Shown: positions 52,240 to 64,000 of the stretch, piece by piece | Layout: each line of letters begins with the position of its first letter | Numbering within the stretch: position 1 is the stretch's first letter | The notes under the pieces: model-generated | What the model was told of the DNA's origin: nothing | The model's input: only the letters and a program-made list of their open reading frames with translations | Database searches by the model: none | Source of the DNA: Candidatus Pantoea floridensis | GTDB lineage: Bacteria > Pseudomonadota > Gammaproteobacteria > Enterobacterales > Enterobacteriaceae | DNA: 64,000 bases | NCBI RefSeq assembly: GCF_900215435.1 | Contig: NZ_OCMY01000002.1 | Location: forward strand, 620,001-684,000 | Reading direction: 5' to 3' | Made by a program: the position numbers and the translations under genes

Positions 52240-53130
52240 TTAGCCTTTCACGCCACCGGCCGTCAGGCCGCTGACCAGCCAGCGTTGTGCCAGTAAGAAC
52301 ACCAGCGTAATCGGAATCGCAGACAACACCGCCGCAGCGGCAAAGTCGCCCCACAGATAGTTTTGCGGGTTGAGATATTGCTGCATGCCGACCGCCAGCG
52401 TGTAGCTGTTCACATCGCGCAGCAGCAGCGATGCAACCGGCACTTCCGTTACAGCGGCGATAAACGCCAGAATAAACACCACCGCCAGAATCGGTACCGA
52501 CAGCGGCAGCAGCACCAGTCGGAATGCCTGCCACGGCGTGGCACCATCCAGCGCGGCGGCTTCTTCCAGCGAGCCATCGATGGTTTCGAAATAGCCTTTA
52601 ATAGTCCAGACGTGCAGGGCAATGCCGCCAAGGTAGGCAAAGATCACGCCGCCATGGGTGTTGAGGCCGATAAACGGCAGATATTGTCCCAGGCGATCAA
52701 ACAGCGCATAGAGCGCCACCAGCGACAGCACAGCGGGGAACATCTGGAAAATCAGCATGCCTTTTAACAAGGTGGCGCGTCCGGCAAAGCGCATGCGCGC
52801 AAAAGCGTAGGCGCAGGTGGTGGAGAGCGCCACAATGCCAATGGCGCTGATGGCGGCGATCTTTACCGAGTTCCACAGCCATAGCAGCACCGGGAACGGC
52901 GGTGGCGTCACGCGGCCGTCGGCGTGCTCCACGCTGAAGCCTAGCGCTAGCTGCCAGTGTTCCCAGGAAATCTGATCCGGAATCAGCGAGCCAGTAGCGA
53001 AATTACCGGCGCGCAGTGAGATGGCGAAGACCATCAGCAGCGGAAACAGTATCCCCGCAATAAACATCAGCAGCAGCAGATGCGTCATCAACAGACGCAG
53101 CTTTTGCGACTTGGGTTGTACCATAGCCAT
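52240..53130 (-). CDS. malG: Maltose/maltodextrin ABC transporter permease MalG
   Basis: 296-residue inner-membrane permease with six membrane segments. The EAA loop that docks on MalK reads [20 protein letters not shown]. It works with MalF and a MalK dimer, fed by MalE, to import maltose and maltodextrins. The C-terminus ends [12 protein letters not shown], as in E. coli. It follows malF by ten bases in the malEFG transcript. Confidence 0.96.
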   Translation of the reverse strand: MAMVQPKSQKLRLLMTHLLLLMFIAGILFPLLMVFAISLRAGNFATGSLIPDQISWEHWQLALGFSVEHADGRVTPPPFPVLLWLWNSVKIAAISAIGIVALSTTCAYAFARMRFAGRATLLKGMLIFQMFPAVLSLVALYALFDRLGQYLPFIGLNTHGGVIFAYLGGIALHVWTIKGYFETIDGSLEEAAALDGATPWQAFRLVLLPLSVPILAVVFILAFIAAVTEVPVASLLLRDVNSYTLAVGMQQYLNPQNYLWGDFAAAAVLSAIPITLVFLLAQRWLVSGLTAGGVKG

Positions 53131-53139
53131 AACGCCTCC

Positions 53140-54660
53140 TTAATCGAATTTCATCCGCACGGCTTTCAGATTGATCACCGCCAGCGCGCCCACCAGCAGG
53201 AAGATCAGCGTGGCAATCGCTGCCGCCAGGCCAAAGTCCTGCCCGCCGCCGCCTTCAAACGCGATACGCCAGGTGTAATTCACCAGTAAATCGGTATAGC
53301 CGGCCGGCGTGGTGGTGCCGATACGATCTGGCCCGCCGTTGGTCAGCAGCTGCACCAGCACAAAGTTATTAAAGTTAAAGGCAAAACTGGCGATCATCAG
53401 CGGCATCAGCGGCTTCAATAGCAGCGGCAGGGTAATCAGGAAGAAATTCTGCATCGGCCCGGCGCCGTCCATTGCCGACGCTTCATAGAGATCGTCCGGA
53501 ATCGCTTTCAGCAATCCCATACACAGAATCATCATGTAGGGATAACCGAGCCAGGTGTTCACAATCACCAGCATGGTGCGCGCCAGCGTCGGATCGCTGA
53601 ACCAGGCGGGCTGAAAACCAAACAGCGCCTTTAGCATCACGTTGATTTCACCGAAGCTCTGGTTGAACAGCCCTTTAAAGATCAGGATCGAGATAAACGC
53701 CGGCACGGCATACGGCAAAATCAACATCACGCGATACACCGCCTTGCCTTTCAGCGCTTCCCACTGCACCAAACAGGCTAATACCATACCGACCGCCACG
53801 GTCAGGATCACGGTGATGAATGAGAACAGCAGCGTCCAGCCAAAAATGGCCAGAAACGGCTTCTGAATCCCTTCATCAGTAAACACACGGATGAAGTTTT
53901 TCCAGCCGCTGTTCACCGTGAAGCCCGGGCTGAGCGCTTCACCACTGGCGTTCTGATAGAAGCCGGTGTCACGATTGGCCTGATACAGCGCGCCGCTTTG
54001 TTGATTCTTCAGATCCCCGTTCGGCTGCAACGCATAGAGCGGCCGCGTGCCGGAGAACTGCCTCAGCGAGCTCATCACCACGCGACGACCATCCGGCAGT
54101 TCAGCCTGAATCTGGTTCAGCGCCTGGCGATTGCTGGTGACGATGCGCAGCGTGGCACGTTCACCGGCAGGGGGCGGGGCGCTGGTGAGTTTCAGCTGTT
54201 GCGCGCCGCCAAAGGCAAATGCGGGGGAAACAAAGGTTTGCCCGTTGGAGGCTTCCGTCAGCACCAACTGCCAACGATCGCCCGCCGGAAACAGCGAAAA
54301 ATTGAGCGCCGAGCCATCCTGATACTGTCGGCTCAGCAACACCTGTTGCGCCCGCTCCAGCGTCAGCTGGTTGGTGCTGCTGTAGTTAGTGAAAGCAATC
54401 GCAACGGTGCAGGCGAGGGGAAACAGCACGAACAGCGCCATGCCCGCCAGCCCGGGATAGACATAGCGCCAGGCGTAGGCGCGACGATTTGCATAAATCC
54501 AGATGCCGACGGCGCTGATAATCAGCGTCACCAGCGCAAACAGATATTCACCTTTTGCATACATCAGCACGAGCAGATAGCCGACCAGCAGACAGCAGAT
54601 ACCGAGAAAAAGAGCCTTCAGCACGGCGCCGTAGCGTGCTGTTTTCGGTTTTCCTGACAT
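53140..54660 (-). CDS. malF: Maltose/maltodextrin ABC transporter permease MalF
   Basis: 506-residue permease with eight membrane segments and the large periplasmic P2 domain (about residues 95-275), which contacts MalE. The EAA loop is YEASAMDGAGPMQNFFLITL, and the substrate-site region NNFVLVQLLTNGGPDRIGTT is close to E. coli MalF. Residues 210-250 of the P2 domain vary from E. coli, as is usual. It lies between malE and malG. Confidence 0.96.
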   Translation of the reverse strand: MSGKPKTARYGAVLKALFLGICCLLVGYLLVLMYAKGEYLFALVTLIISAVGIWIYANRRAYAWRYVYPGLAGMALFVLFPLACTVAIAFTNYSSTNQLTLERAQQVLLSRQYQDGSALNFSLFPAGDRWQLVLTEASNGQTFVSPAFAFGGAQQLKLTSAPPPAGERATLRIVTSNRQALNQIQAELPDGRRVVMSSLRQFSGTRPLYALQPNGDLKNQQSGALYQANRDTGFYQNASGEALSPGFTVNSGWKNFIRVFTDEGIQKPFLAIFGWTLLFSFITVILTVAVGMVLACLVQWEALKGKAVYRVMLILPYAVPAFISILIFKGLFNQSFGEINVMLKALFGFQPAWFSDPTLARTMLVIVNTWLGYPYMMILCMGLLKAIPDDLYEASAMDGAGPMQNFFLITLPLLLKPLMPLMIASFAFNFNNFVLVQLLTNGGPDRIGTTTPAGYTDLLVNYTWRIAFEGGGGQDFGLAAAIATLIFLLVGALAVINLKAVRMKFD

Positions 54661-54720
54661 GATGCGGTTTTCCTTAACAGCCAGTAACGAGCCGGAGCGA
54701 TCCGGCTCTGGTAGAGAGGA

Positions 54721-55911
54721 TTACTTGTTGAGACGCGCCTGCGCATCTTTCAGTGCCGCGTCCACGCTTTGACGACCGCTCAGCGCATTTAGCGTGGCGG
54801 TGCGCATGGCGTACCAGAAGGCGGCCATCTGCGGAATGTTTGGCATGATGTCGCCGTTACGCGCGTTATTCATAGTGGCGGCGATGCGTTCATCCTTCTC
54901 CAGCGTCTGCTGGAAAGATTTCAGCGCCACTGCGCCTAACGGCTTGTCTTTGTTGACGGCGTCGAGGCCAGCATCGGTCAGCAGGTAGTTTTCCAGAAAC
55001 TCTTTCGCCAGCTCTTTGTTCGGGCTGGCGGCATTGATACCCGCACTCAGCACGCCGACAAAGGTTTTCGAGGGTTTGCCATTGAGCGTAGGCAGCAGCG
55101 TGACGCCGTAGTTAATCTTGCTCTTATCGATGTTGCTCCACGCCCACGGCCCGTTAATGGTCATGGCGGTTTGCCCCTTGTTGAAGGCGGCTTCGGCGAT
55201 GGAGTAATCGGTGTCGGCATTCAGCGTTTTCGCCTTCACCTGATCGACAAGGAAGGTCATGCCCGCTTTAGCGCCGGCATTATCGACACCGGTATCCTTC
55301 ACGTCGTAGCGGCCATCGTTAAGCTTAAAGGCATAGGCGCCACCGGCTGCCAGCAGTGGCCAGGTGAAGTACGGCTCTTGCAGGTTGAACATCATGGCGC
55401 TCTTGCCTTGCGCGCGCATTTTTTTGTCTAGCGCAGCGATCTCTTCCCAGCTTTTTGGCGGCTCAGGCAGCAGATCCTTGTTGTAAATCAGCGATAACGA
55501 CTCGACTGAAATCGGATAACCGATCAGTTTGCCGTTGAAGCGCACCGCATCCCAGGTGAACGGGAAAATCTTCTGTTGGAAAGTGGCGTCCGGTGAGATC
55601 TCCGCTAACAAGCCTGACTGCGCGTAACCGCCGAAACGGTCGTGCGCCCAGAAGATGATGTCCGGTCCGTCGCCGGTGGCGGCAACCTGCGGATACTTCT
55701 CTTCCATTTTGTCCGGATGCTCAACCGTGACCTTAATGCCGGTCTCCTGCTCAAATTTTTTACCCACTTCAGCCAGGCCGTTATAGCCCTTATCGCCGTT
55801 GATCCAGATGACCAGCTTTCCCTCTTCAATTTTGGCAACGGCGGAAGCTGAAAACAGCACGGCCGTCAGGGCGGAAAGGGCAAGAATGCGTGCACCGGTT
55901 TTCATTGTCAT
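54721..55911 (-). CDS. malE: Maltose-binding protein MalE
   Basis: 396-residue periplasmic receptor, the same length as in E. coli. The signal peptide ends ASAVA before [20 protein letters not shown]. Ligand-site regions [38 protein letters not shown] and [15 protein letters not shown] are preserved. The start at 55911 aligns with the E. coli start and has AGGA seven bases upstream; ATG 55905 is also possible. It is first gene of malEFG, divergent from malK. Also a chemotaxis receptor ligand in relatives. Confidence 0.97.
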   Translation of the reverse strand: MTMKTGARILALSALTAVLFSASAVAKIEEGKLVIWINGDKGYNGLAEVGKKFEQETGIKVTVEHPDKMEEKYPQVAATGDGPDIIFWAHDRFGGYAQSGLLAEISPDATFQQKIFPFTWDAVRFNGKLIGYPISVESLSLIYNKDLLPEPPKSWEEIAALDKKMRAQGKSAMMFNLQEPYFTWPLLAAGGAYAFKLNDGRYDVKDTGVDNAGAKAGMTFLVDQVKAKTLNADTDYSIAEAAFNKGQTAMTINGPWAWSNIDKSKINYGVTLLPTLNGKPSKTFVGVLSAGINAASPNKELAKEFLENYLLTDAGLDAVNKDKPLGAVALKSFQQTLEKDERIAATMNNARNGDIMPNIPQMAAFWYAMRTATLNALSGRQSVDAALKDAQARLNK

Positions 55912-56270
55912 AACTCCATCCTGTTAGCGGAAACGGAAATCGTTTTACCCACCACATTGTGCGTATCTGTCTCGGCTTCTCATCCTCCCCAGCTCTACGC
56001 CTGCCGCTCATCCACTGTGATCTGCGTTACAAAACCGCCCCCTTATCACGGGTTGGCGCACAAAATTACCGCGCAGCTCTGCGTTATCGATCACAAAAAT
56101 CATCGCCTTCCGCGCTTTAACGCCTGACTCCTCGCGTTCTCCTCCTCCCGTCTCCTCCCCCACGCGGATGCGCTGCGGTGGAGGATGTCGGGCGTAGCGT
56201 CCTTGCCCATAGTGGTCGCCGGGGTCTGTCCGCCAACCTGCGGACAAGAGTGAGCTGAGAGGAAATGATC
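55912..56270. promoter_or_regulatory. malE-malK divergent control region with CRP and MalT sites
   Basis: A 359-base gap. A good CRP site, TGTGA-N6-TTACA, lies at 56016-56031, and a weaker one, TGCGT-N6-TCACA, at 56080-56095. MalT-box-like decamers (consensus GGGGA[T/G]GAGG) read on the minus strand: GGGAGGAGG within 56141-56150 and GGGGAGGAGA at 56151-56160, in tandem. GGATGA cores also lie at 55980-55985 and 56008-56013. As in E. coli, CRP and MalT would activate both arms from this shared region. Confidence 0.75.
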
Positions 56271-57380
56271 ATGTCGAGCGTTACGTTACGCGGCGTCTCC
56301 AAAGTGTGGGGTGATACCGAGGTGTCGAAAAACATCAGCCTGGAAATAGCTGAAGGGGAGTTCGTGGTGTTTGTCGGCCCTTCAGGCTGTGGAAAATCGA
56401 CGCTGCTGCGCATGATTGCCGGTCTCGAAACCATCACCAGCGGCGATCTGTTTATTGGTGACCAACGCATGAACGAAGTGCCGCCTGCGGAGCGCGGCAT
56501 CGGCATGGTGTTCCAGTCTTACGCGCTGTACCCGCATCTTTCGGTGGCGGAGAACATGTCATTTGGCCTGAAGTTGGCCGGAACGCGTAAAGCGGAAATC
56601 CAGCAGCGGGTCAACCAGGTCGCGGAGGTGTTGCAGCTGGCGCATCTGCTGGATCGCCGTCCTAAAGCGCTCTCCGGCGGGCAGCGCCAGCGCGTGGCGA
56701 TTGGTCGTACGCTGGTGGCAGAACCCCGCGTGTTTTTACTGGATGAGCCACTCTCTAACCTCGACGCGGCACTGCGCGTGCAGATGCGAATTGAGATCTC
56801 TCGCCTGCATAAGCGCCTGAATCGCACCATGATTTATGTCACCCACGATCAAACCGAAGCGATGACGCTGGCCGACAAAATCGTGGTGCTGGATGCCGGA
56901 CGCGTTGCCCAGGTCGGCAAGCCGCTCGAGCTTTATCACTATCCCGCCAATCGTTTCGTCGCCGGCTTTATCGGTTCGCCACGCATGAATTTCTTACCGG
57001 TAAAAGTGACCGCCACCGCGATCGATCAGGTTCAGGTGCGCTTACCCAACACGCAGCTGGTGTGGCTGCCGGTCGATAGCGCCGACGTTCAGGTGGGCAG
57101 CAACATGTCGTTAGGCATCCGGCCCGAGCATCTGCTCTCCAGCGATATTGCCGACGTCACCCTCGAAGGCGAGGTGATGGTCGTCGAGCAGTTGGGTCAC
57201 GAAACGCAAATTCACATCCAAATTCCCGCTATTCGTCAAAGCCTGGTTTATCGCCAGGATGACGTCGTGCTGGTAGAAGAGGGCGCCCTGATGGGCATCG
57301 GCCTGCCGCCGGAGCGTTGCCATCTTTTCCGTGAAGATGGCAGCGCCTGTCGCAGGCTTCATCAGGAGCCCGGTGTTTAG
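56271..57380 (+). CDS. malK: Maltose/maltodextrin import ATP-binding protein MalK
   Basis: 369-residue ABC ATPase. Walker A is GPSGCGKS, the Q-loop lies in VFQSYALYP, signature [11 protein letters not shown], Walker [12 protein letters not shown] and H-loop THD. The C-terminal regulatory OB-type domain ([26 protein letters not shown]) binds MalT and unphosphorylated EIIA-Glc in E. coli. The ATG at 56271 is preferred, with AGAGGA seven bases ahead; an ATG two codons earlier overlaps this. It is the first gene of malK-lamB-malM. Confidence 0.97.
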   Translation: MSSVTLRGVSKVWGDTEVSKNISLEIAEGEFVVFVGPSGCGKSTLLRMIAGLETITSGDLFIGDQRMNEVPPAERGIGMVFQSYALYPHLSVAENMSFGLKLAGTRKAEIQQRVNQVAEVLQLAHLLDRRPKALSGGQRQRVAIGRTLVAEPRVFLLDEPLSNLDAALRVQMRIEISRLHKRLNRTMIYVTHDQTEAMTLADKIVVLDAGRVAQVGKPLELYHYPANRFVAGFIGSPRMNFLPVKVTATAIDQVQVRLPNTQLVWLPVDSADVQVGSNMSLGIRPEHLLSSDIADVTLEGEVMVVEQLGHETQIHIQIPAIRQSLVYRQDDVVLVEEGALMGIGLPPERCHLFREDGSACRRLHQEPGV

Positions 57381-57418
57381 CCCTGCAAAACAATAAAAGC
57401 AATGACCTCAGGAGATAG

Positions 57419-58723
<1,305 letters not shown>

Positions 58724-58764
58724 TGCTCCCGCTGATGTCCTGACTGAGACCATCTCTTTTCGGC

Positions 58765-58793
58765 GCGGCGCGCCATTGCCTGGTTCGCGCCGC
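58765..58793 (+). other. GC-rich hairpin between lamB and malM
   Basis: GCGGCGCG at 58765-58772 pairs with CGCGCCGC at 58786-58793. Like the REP elements at this place in E. coli, it may protect lamB mRNA or reduce malM expression. Confidence 0.5.
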
Positions 58794-58820
58794 TGCCTGA
58801 CAGCTTTTTGAGGTATCACA

Positions 58821-59744
58821 ATGAGAATGAAAAAAACGGTTTTTGCGCTCTGCCTGAGCGCGGCGCTGCTGGCTGGCCAGAGTTTACCGGCCTTCGCCGA
58901 AGTGAATCTGGTGCCGCAGGATCTCTCAGCCGCGCCAACGATTCCTGCCTCCAGCCTGCAAACTTTAAGCTGGCTGCCGGTGGATACGTCCCGCACCCAG
59001 GCCACCACGCTGACGGAAAAGGGAACGAATTTGAATGCCGCAGGCGTAACGGGAGCGGTGGCTGCCTATAGCCTGCCGGCTAACATCGGTGAACTCACCA
59101 TCACGCTAAGCAGCGAAGTGCAGCAAAATCGGGTATTTGCGCCGAATGTGCTGGTTCTGGATGAGAATATGCGCCCTGCGGCCTGGTTCCCGGCACGCTT
59201 CTTCACCTATCAGCAACCGGGCGTAATGGCCGCGGATCGGCTGGAAGGCGTGATGAAGCTGACCCCTGCGCTCGGGCAGCAAAAGATATATCTGCTGGTG
59301 TTCACCACTGATAAGGATTTGACCGAAACCACTACGTTACTGGATCCGGCTAAGGCGTACGCCAAAGGCACCGGCAATGCGATACCGGATATTCCCGATC
59401 CTATTGCGCGCCACAGCCGTGAAGGCACGTTGAAGCTGAAAGTAAAAACCAGTTCAGGTTCATCCATTTTGGTCGGGCCGTTGTTTGGTTCATCTGGCCC
59501 CGCGCCGGTAACGGTGGGAAATACCCAGCCGGTTGCGCCTGCGGTGTATCACGCAGCACCTGCACCGGACGCCAAACGTGAACCGATCATGACCGATACC
59601 GAAGGCTATTTTAATCAGAGCATTCGTCAGGCGGTCGATCAGGGCAATATCGATAAAGCGTTGAAGCTGCTGGATGAGGCCGAGCGTTTGGGCTCAACCT
59701 CGGCGAGGAAAGTTTTTATCAGCAGTGTTAAAGGCAAGGGGTAA
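58821..59744 (+). CDS. malM: Maltose operon periplasmic protein MalM
   Basis: 307-residue exported protein of unknown exact role in the maltose operon. The signal peptide (about residues 1-25) ends LPAFA. The body matches MalM in length and in parts such as LPANIGELTITLSSEVQQNR, FAPNVLVLDENMRPAAWFPA and the C-terminal YFNQSIRQAVDQGNIDKAL. It follows lamB after a GC-rich hairpin and ends before a strong terminator. Confidence 0.93.
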   Translation: MRMKKTVFALCLSAALLAGQSLPAFAEVNLVPQDLSAAPTIPASSLQTLSWLPVDTSRTQATTLTEKGTNLNAAGVTGAVAAYSLPANIGELTITLSSEVQQNRVFAPNVLVLDENMRPAAWFPARFFTYQQPGVMAADRLEGVMKLTPALGQQKIYLLVFTTDKDLTETTTLLDPAKAYAKGTGNAIPDIPDPIARHSREGTLKLKVKTSSGSSILVGPLFGSSGPAPVTVGNTQPVAPAVYHAAPAPDAKREPIMTDTEGYFNQSIRQAVDQGNIDKALKLLDEAERLGSTSARKVFISSVKGKG

Positions 59745-59775
59745 AGCGCCCCGACAGTGTTGATTTGTTCCATCT

Positions 59776-59799
59776 GGTGCGCTTCGGCGCACCTTTTTT
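59776..59799 (+). terminator. Rho-independent terminator of malK-lamB-malM
   Basis: GGTGCGC at 59776-59782 and GCGCACC at 59787-59793 close a TTCG tetraloop, followed by six T residues. A textbook intrinsic terminator 32 bases past the malM stop. Its stem has the same sequence as the palindromic repeats that follow. Confidence 0.85.
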
Positions 59800-59805
59800 A
59801 TGCCA

Positions 59806-60031
59806 GGTGCGCATTAATGCGCACCCTACGAAACCGTGCATCAGGAAACCCTGGCGTGGAAATGCATGCGCCACGGATCCTGTAGGGTCGTCATTAATGG
59901 CGACCCGGTGCGCATCAATACGCGCCCTACAAAACCGTGCATCAGGAAACCCTGGCGCGGAAATGCATGCGCCGCGGATCCTGTAGGGTCGTCATTTATG
60001 GCGACCCGGTGCGCATTAATGCGCACCCTAC
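59806..60031. repeat. Two tandem 101-bp repeats plus a partial third
   Basis: Unit one is 59806-59906, unit two 59907-60007, and 60008-60031 begins a third. Each starts with GGTGCGCAT-like palindrome and CCTAC, holds CCGTGCATCAGGAAACCCTG and GGATCCTGTAGGGTCGTCAT, and ends GGCGACCC. The two units differ by a few bases. The head palindrome is shared with repeats at 2888, 2993 and 6840. Small open frames here are translations of repeats, not genes. Confidence 0.8.
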
Positions 60032-60037
60032 AACATT

Positions 60038-62092
60038 TCAAACCAGCTTTCGCCGCCGATCGATATCCGCCAGCAAGGCGTTAATCTGCGGGTTGGCGAA
60101 CATCTCCTCCAGCGAGGCGCTCAGCTTGCGTCGCCAGTTGGGATAGTGCGTGGTGGTGCCGGGAATATTCACCGGGGCTGCCATATCCAGCCAGTCCTCG
60201 GGTTGCAATCCCAGCAGCGCGCTGCGGCTGTCAGCCAGATAGCGATGCAGCGCCGCGCTTAATGCTTGATTCATTATCGGTGTGTCAACCCGATCTAACA
60301 GATAGCCGCTGCGTTGCAAAGTCTTGAACAATGCTTGCGTGGCCGCTAAGCGCGCTTTGTGAAGCCCAGCCAGAATCTGCTTATCCGGATACAACCCAAG
60401 CTCACTCCCGAGGCGCAAATCGTCACTTTGCCACCAGCCGCGCAGCGTCGGCATATCGTGCGTGGTTGCCACCGCCATCGCCTGACGTGGCCAGTGAGAA
60501 GGGGGACGAAACGCCGTTTTTGACGTCTGTTCAAAGTAGAGCACTTTGTAGGAGTAAACGCCCGCCTGCTGCAGTTTGCCGATAATCTTTTCCGGTACCG
60601 TGCCCAAATCCTCGCCGATAACCATGCACCGATGGCGCTGGCTTTCCAGCGCGAGAATGGCGAGCAAATCGTCGATAGGATAATGAACGTAAGCGCCTTC
60701 TGCAGCGGTTTCTCCCAGCGGGATCCACCACAGTCGCAGCAGCGCCATCACGTGATCGATACGCAGTGCGCCACAGTCGCGCATATTGGCGCGCAGTAGT
60801 GCAATCCACGGCTCGTAAGCGCGGGCCTGCATGATTTGCGGATCCATCGGTGGCAGTCCCCAGTTCTGTCCCAGCGGGCCGAGAATATCCGGTGGCGCGC
60901 CGACGCTGGCCTGCAAGCAGTACAGCTCGCGATCGCTCCAGGTTTCTGCGCCACCCTGTGCCACGCCAACCGCCAGATCGCGGTATAAACCAATCGGCAT
61001 CCGGTGTTTTTGACAAACAGCCCAGCAGGCAGCGAACTGGCTGGCGGCCAGCCATTGCAGCCACAGATAGAAGCGCACCTCGTAGGTATGCTCGATACGA
61101 AATGCCCGTACCACCGGGCTATCAGGTGATTGCAAGGCGGCAGGCCAGGTTGTCCAGTCGTAGCGTTGAGGATCCTCGGCGATTTGTGCGGCGTGCAGCG
61201 CATCAAAAACGCCCTGATGCAGCAAACTTTCTCCGCCTTCTGCGATAAAAGCAGCAAAAGCGTTCACTTGCTTATCGTCAGCATCGCGCTTTCTGAAGTG
61301 CTGCCAGGCAAGGCGCAGCGCTTCCAGCTTAAGGTGGGTAACGGCCGAATAATCGACCCACTCAGCATCACGCGCCGCCTGCAAAGCCTGCTGTGTCGCA
61401 GCCGAATGCCACCAGCGCTGCGCCTCTTCACTCTGCTTAAAGTCCTCTACGGCGGCGACGTCGATATACAGCATATTGAGCCAGCGACGCGACGACGGGC
61501 TATAAGGGCTGGCACTCTCCGGCAGTGCCGGGAACAGCGCGTGCAAAGGATTAAGGCCAACGCAGGCCGCGCCGCGCTGGGCTACCTCTGCCAGCATCTG
61601 CTGGAGATCGCCGAAGTCGCCGATGCCCCAGTTGGTGGCAGAGCGCAGGGTATACAGCTGAATACACGCACCCCACAACGATTGTCCCTGCGTGATGGCC
61701 GGCGGCTCATAGCAGCGAACGGGTGCGACGATAATACTGCAGTGCAACGGCTGCGGCTGCGCGTGCACAGTCAGTTGGTGGTAGCCCAACGGCAGCGACG
61801 GCAAGGCGATCGGCTGGTTGGCTACGCATTGGCCGCTCCAGCTTTCGCCCTGTTCACTCACCAGTTGCCAGGCCGCACTTACGTCAGACGCGGGCAGCAC
61901 AATTTCAGCCGATTGCGCGTGCACGATCCAGACCGGCGGCAGCGGTGAGGATCTCTGCCGGCGAGGATGCATAGCCGCCAGCAGACGCTGGCGGGTAACG
62001 GCGGAGACGGATTGCAAACGACCATGCGCGTCGATGTAATCGCTGGCGATGGCAGACTCGATTTCAAATGCTGGTGTCATGGTGCTGCTCAT
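60038..62092 (-). CDS. malQ: 4-alpha-glucanotransferase (amylomaltase) MalQ
   Basis: 684-residue GH77 enzyme that disproportionates maltodextrins, releasing glucose and longer chains in the cytoplasm. The GH77 catalytic regions are visible: [20 protein letters not shown], the nucleophile region [17 protein letters not shown] (Asp), [11 protein letters not shown] (Glu acid-base) and [12 protein letters not shown] (Asp). The ATG at 62090-62092 overlaps the malP stop (ATGA), so translation is coupled. About ten residues shorter than in E. coli. Confidence 0.95.
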   Translation of the reverse strand: MSSTMTPAFEIESAIASDYIDAHGRLQSVSAVTRQRLLAAMHPRRQRSSPLPPVWIVHAQSAEIVLPASDVSAAWQLVSEQGESWSGQCVANQPIALPSLPLGYHQLTVHAQPQPLHCSIIVAPVRCYEPPAITQGQSLWGACIQLYTLRSATNWGIGDFGDLQQMLAEVAQRGAACVGLNPLHALFPALPESASPYSPSSRRWLNMLYIDVAAVEDFKQSEEAQRWWHSAATQQALQAARDAEWVDYSAVTHLKLEALRLAWQHFRKRDADDKQVNAFAAFIAEGGESLLHQGVFDALHAAQIAEDPQRYDWTTWPAALQSPDSPVVRAFRIEHTYEVRFYLWLQWLAASQFAACWAVCQKHRMPIGLYRDLAVGVAQGGAETWSDRELYCLQASVGAPPDILGPLGQNWGLPPMDPQIMQARAYEPWIALLRANMRDCGALRIDHVMALLRLWWIPLGETAAEGAYVHYPIDDLLAILALESQRHRCMVIGEDLGTVPEKIIGKLQQAGVYSYKVLYFEQTSKTAFRPPSHWPRQAMAVATTHDMPTLRGWWQSDDLRLGSELGLYPDKQILAGLHKARLAATQALFKTLQRSGYLLDRVDTPIMNQALSAALHRYLADSRSALLGLQPEDWLDMAAPVNIPGTTTHYPNWRRKLSASLEEMFANPQINALLADIDRRRKLV

Positions 62093-64000
62093 CGCGCGGC
62101 CTGCCAGATGCGTTGCTGATAGTCTCGTATTGCGCGGTCGGAGCTGAACATACCGCAGCGCGCGGTGTTGAGGATGGCGGCGCGCGTCCAGCCATGTTGA
62201 TCGGCCCACAAAGCCTCTGCCTGCGCCTGGGCGTTCAGGTAGTGGCGAAAATCGGCCAGCACCAGATAGGGATCGCCGCCCGCAGTGCTAAGACTTTGCA
62301 ATAAGGGGGCGAAAGCGCTGGCGTCGCCGTCGCTAAAGGTGCCATCTTCTAACGCCTTGAGCACCCTATCGAGCTGCGGATCTTTTTTCCGCCAGGCGTC
62401 AGGCGCGTATCCATTGGCCTTCAGCGCGCGGACCTGATCCACTGTATGCCCGAAGATAAAGATATTTTCACTGCCAACCTGCTCGGCGATCTCCACATTA
62501 GCGCCGTCCAGCGTGCCGATGGTTAACGCCCCGTTGAGCGCCAGCTTCATGTTGCCGGTGCCGGAAGCCTCTTTGCCTGCCGTGGAAATCTGCTCGGATA
62601 AATCCGCCGCCGGAATCAGTCGTTCCGCCACCGACACATTGTAATCCGGAATAAACACGACTTTTAGGCGGTCGCCAATGCGCGGATCGTTGTTGATAGT
62701 GGCCGCCACTTTGTTAATGGCGTAGATGATATTTTTCGCCAGTACATATCCCGGTGCGGCTTTCGCGCCAAACAGCACCACGCGCGGCGCCAGATTGGCC
62801 TGCGGGTCGCTTACTAAGGTTTGCCACAAGGCAATGATGTGCAGCAGCGCAAGATGCTGACGTTTATATTCGTGCAGGCGTTTGATTTGCACATCAAACA
62901 TCGCCTCGGGATTCACTACCACGCCGGTGCGTTCTGCAATCCAGGCCGTGAGTGCCAGCTTATTTTGCTGCTTAATCGCGCGGTATTGCGCCTGGAATGC
63001 GGCATGATCGGCGTACACCTCTAGCGCCTCAAGCTTGCTCAGATCGGTTAACCACGGCTGGTCGAGCGTTTGGCTAATCAGCGCGGCAAGCGCGGGATTG
63101 CACTGATTGATCCAGCGGCGTGGGGTGATGCCATTGGTGACGTTATGAAATTTCTCTGGCCACAGCGCGTGGTATTCGGGGAAGAGATCGTTGACCACCA
63201 GCTGTGAGTGCAGCGCGGCCACGCCGTTCACCGCAAAACCGCTGGTGACGCAGAGATTTGCCATGCGTAGCTGATTATTGTGCACCAGCGCCAGCTTCGT
63301 CCAGATCGCGTCCTCACCAGGCCAGCGCGCGTTAACTTGCTTCTTCAACTGTGCGTTTAAGGTGTTGATAATCATCATATGGCGCGGCAGCAGGGCGCGC
63401 ACCATGCGCACGTCCCAACACTCCAGCGCTTCAGGCATTAAGGTGTGGTTAGTGTAGGCAAAAGTGTGCTGCGTAATCTGCCACGCGTTTTCCCAGCTCA
63501 GTTGATGCTCGTCCAGCAGCAGGCGCATCAGTTCCGGAATCGCCAGGGTCGGATGGGTATCGTTAAGCTGAATCACCTCATAATCTGGCAAAGATTCAAT
63601 AGGGCGTCCGGCGCGATGATGACGGCGCAGGATGTCCGCCAGCGAGCAGGCACACTGGAAATATTGCTGCATCAGGCGCAGTTTTTTGCCGCTGTCGTGG
63701 TTGTCGTTGGGGTAGAGCACTTTCGTCAGTTTTTCAGCGTCAATGCCGCGCTGCTCGGCCCGCAGAAAATCGCCGTTATTGAAGCGTTGCAAATCAAACG
63801 GTTGCGCCTGTTTCGCCTGCCACAGGCGCAGAGGCTGCGTCACGCCGTTTTGGTAACCCACAACCGGCAGATCCCAGGCTTCCCCCAATATCTGCACCGC
63901 GGGTTCCCAATGTGGAACACCGTTCTGCGTGATGACTTTTCCGCCCAGCTTAACCTCTACCGTGAGCGCCGCATTGTGGTTAAACCAGGGATAGCGGTCG
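62089..64000 (-). CDS. malP: Maltodextrin phosphorylase MalP (5' end outside window)
   Basis: GT35 phosphorylase that releases glucose-1-phosphate from maltodextrins with PLP as cofactor. 637 C-terminal codons are present and the frame remains open to the window edge, so the N-terminal fifth or so is missing. The PLP lysine lies in [14 protein letters not shown]. Other preserved parts are [51 protein letters not shown] and [17 protein letters not shown]. It is the first gene of malPQ, whose promoter lies beyond 64000. Confidence 0.96.
   Translation of the reverse strand, partial: DRYPWFNHNAALTVEVKLGGKVITQNGVPHWEPAVQILGEAWDLPVVGYQNGVTQPLRLWQAKQAQPFDLQRFNNGDFLRAEQRGIDAEKLTKVLYPNDNHDSGKKLRLMQQYFQCACSLADILRRHHRAGRPIESLPDYEVIQLNDTHPTLAIPELMRLLLDEHQLSWENAWQITQHTFAYTNHTLMPEALECWDVRMVRALLPRHMMIINTLNAQLKKQVNARWPGEDAIWTKLALVHNNQLRMANLCVTSGFAVNGVAALHSQLVVNDLFPEYHALWPEKFHNVTNGITPRRWINQCNPALAALISQTLDQPWLTDLSKLEALEVYADHAAFQAQYRAIKQQNKLALTAWIAERTGVVVNPEAMFDVQIKRLHEYKRQHLALLHIIALWQTLVSDPQANLAPRVVLFGAKAAPGYVLAKNIIYAINKVAATINNDPRIGDRLKVVFIPDYNVSVAERLIPAADLSEQISTAGKEASGTGNMKLALNGALTIGTLDGANVEIAEQVGSENIFIFGHTVDQVRALKANGYAPDAWRKKDPQLDRVLKALEDGTFSDGDASAFAPLLQSLSTAGGDPYLVLADFRHYLNAQAQAEALWADQHGWTRAAILNTARCGMFSSDRAIRDYQQRIWQAAR

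Noticed and set aside
53998..54657. 219-codon plus-strand frame inside malF
   Set aside because: Antisense shadow of malF; His/Gln/Arg-rich composition typical of reverse-strand reading.
59765..60146. Several 69-82-codon frames in the malM-malQ gap
   Set aside because: They translate tandem hairpin repeats and resemble one another only for that reason.
61130..61948. 272-codon plus-strand frame inside malQ
   Set aside because: Antisense shadow of malQ in GC-rich sequence; no protein features.

Overview
The window looks like the chromosome of an enterobacterium, most likely family Erwiniaceae (Pantoea/Erwinia-like). The maltose proteins, CspA, PagP, YbiI, YmdB and a YbiV-type phosphatase are close to their E. 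coli counterparts, while the many LysR-paired oxidoreductases, exporters and short hairpin repeats resemble a plant- or environment-associated relative. This is judged from recognised protein sequences, not from a database search.

Layout. 0-7 kb: a RidA-family protein facing an IclR regulator, a Fur-box-preceded siderophore-type binding protein, a COG0523 (ZigA/YciC-type) metal chaperone behind a perfect Zur-like palindrome, an O-methyltransferase facing a TetR regulator, and a YbiV-type HAD phosphatase. 7-27 kb: a dense series of divergent regulator/target pairs (XRE/epimerase, HxlR/alcohol dehydrogenase, LysR/MDR reductase, MocR/EamA exporter, LysR/MFS, LysR/SDR), with an MCP, a MASE2-GGDEF protein and cspA. 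Gene decay is visible: an XRE regulator with an in-frame TGA, a deletion scar joining a cyclase tail to a LysR tail, and a P-loop kinase without a usable start codon. 27-30 kb: an M20 peptidase and YfcC-type transporter unit facing a LysR regulator with a clear palindromic operator. 30-37 kb: pagP and a membrane-anchored hydrolase converge on a leftward unit of RND adaptor, RND permease and acyltransferase, preceded by an unlisted 36-residue membrane protein. 38-46 kb: a P-type cation ATPase, an AI-2E-family permease, two MFS exporters, a GlxA-type regulator and ybiI.

46.2-49.9 kb holds the most interesting system. A complete TPP riboswitch precedes three tightly packed genes for a LuxE-type acyl-protein synthetase, a LuxC-type acyl reductase and an SDR. 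Together these could reduce a carboxylic acid to an aldehyde and then an alcohol under thiamine control. I infer a thiamine-salvage role, for example re-reducing oxidised thiamine, thiazole or pyrimidine fragments; the sequence does not prove it. 50-52.2 kb is an AT-richer island with an orphan Hcp (T6SS), two upstream genes that look like a membrane-active effector and its immunity protein, and a YmdB-like macrodomain protein.

52.2-64 kb is a consolidated maltose/maltodextrin locus: malEFG leftward, malK-lamB-malM rightward from a shared CRP/MalT control region, then malQ and malP (cut by the window end) leftward. Imported maltodextrin (LamB, MalE, MalFGK2) would be processed in the cytoplasm by MalQ and MalP. 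malT is not in the window. Short hairpin repeats are scattered between genes at 2.9, 6.8, 49.9 and 59.8 kb, with a possible decayed copy at 14.2 kb.
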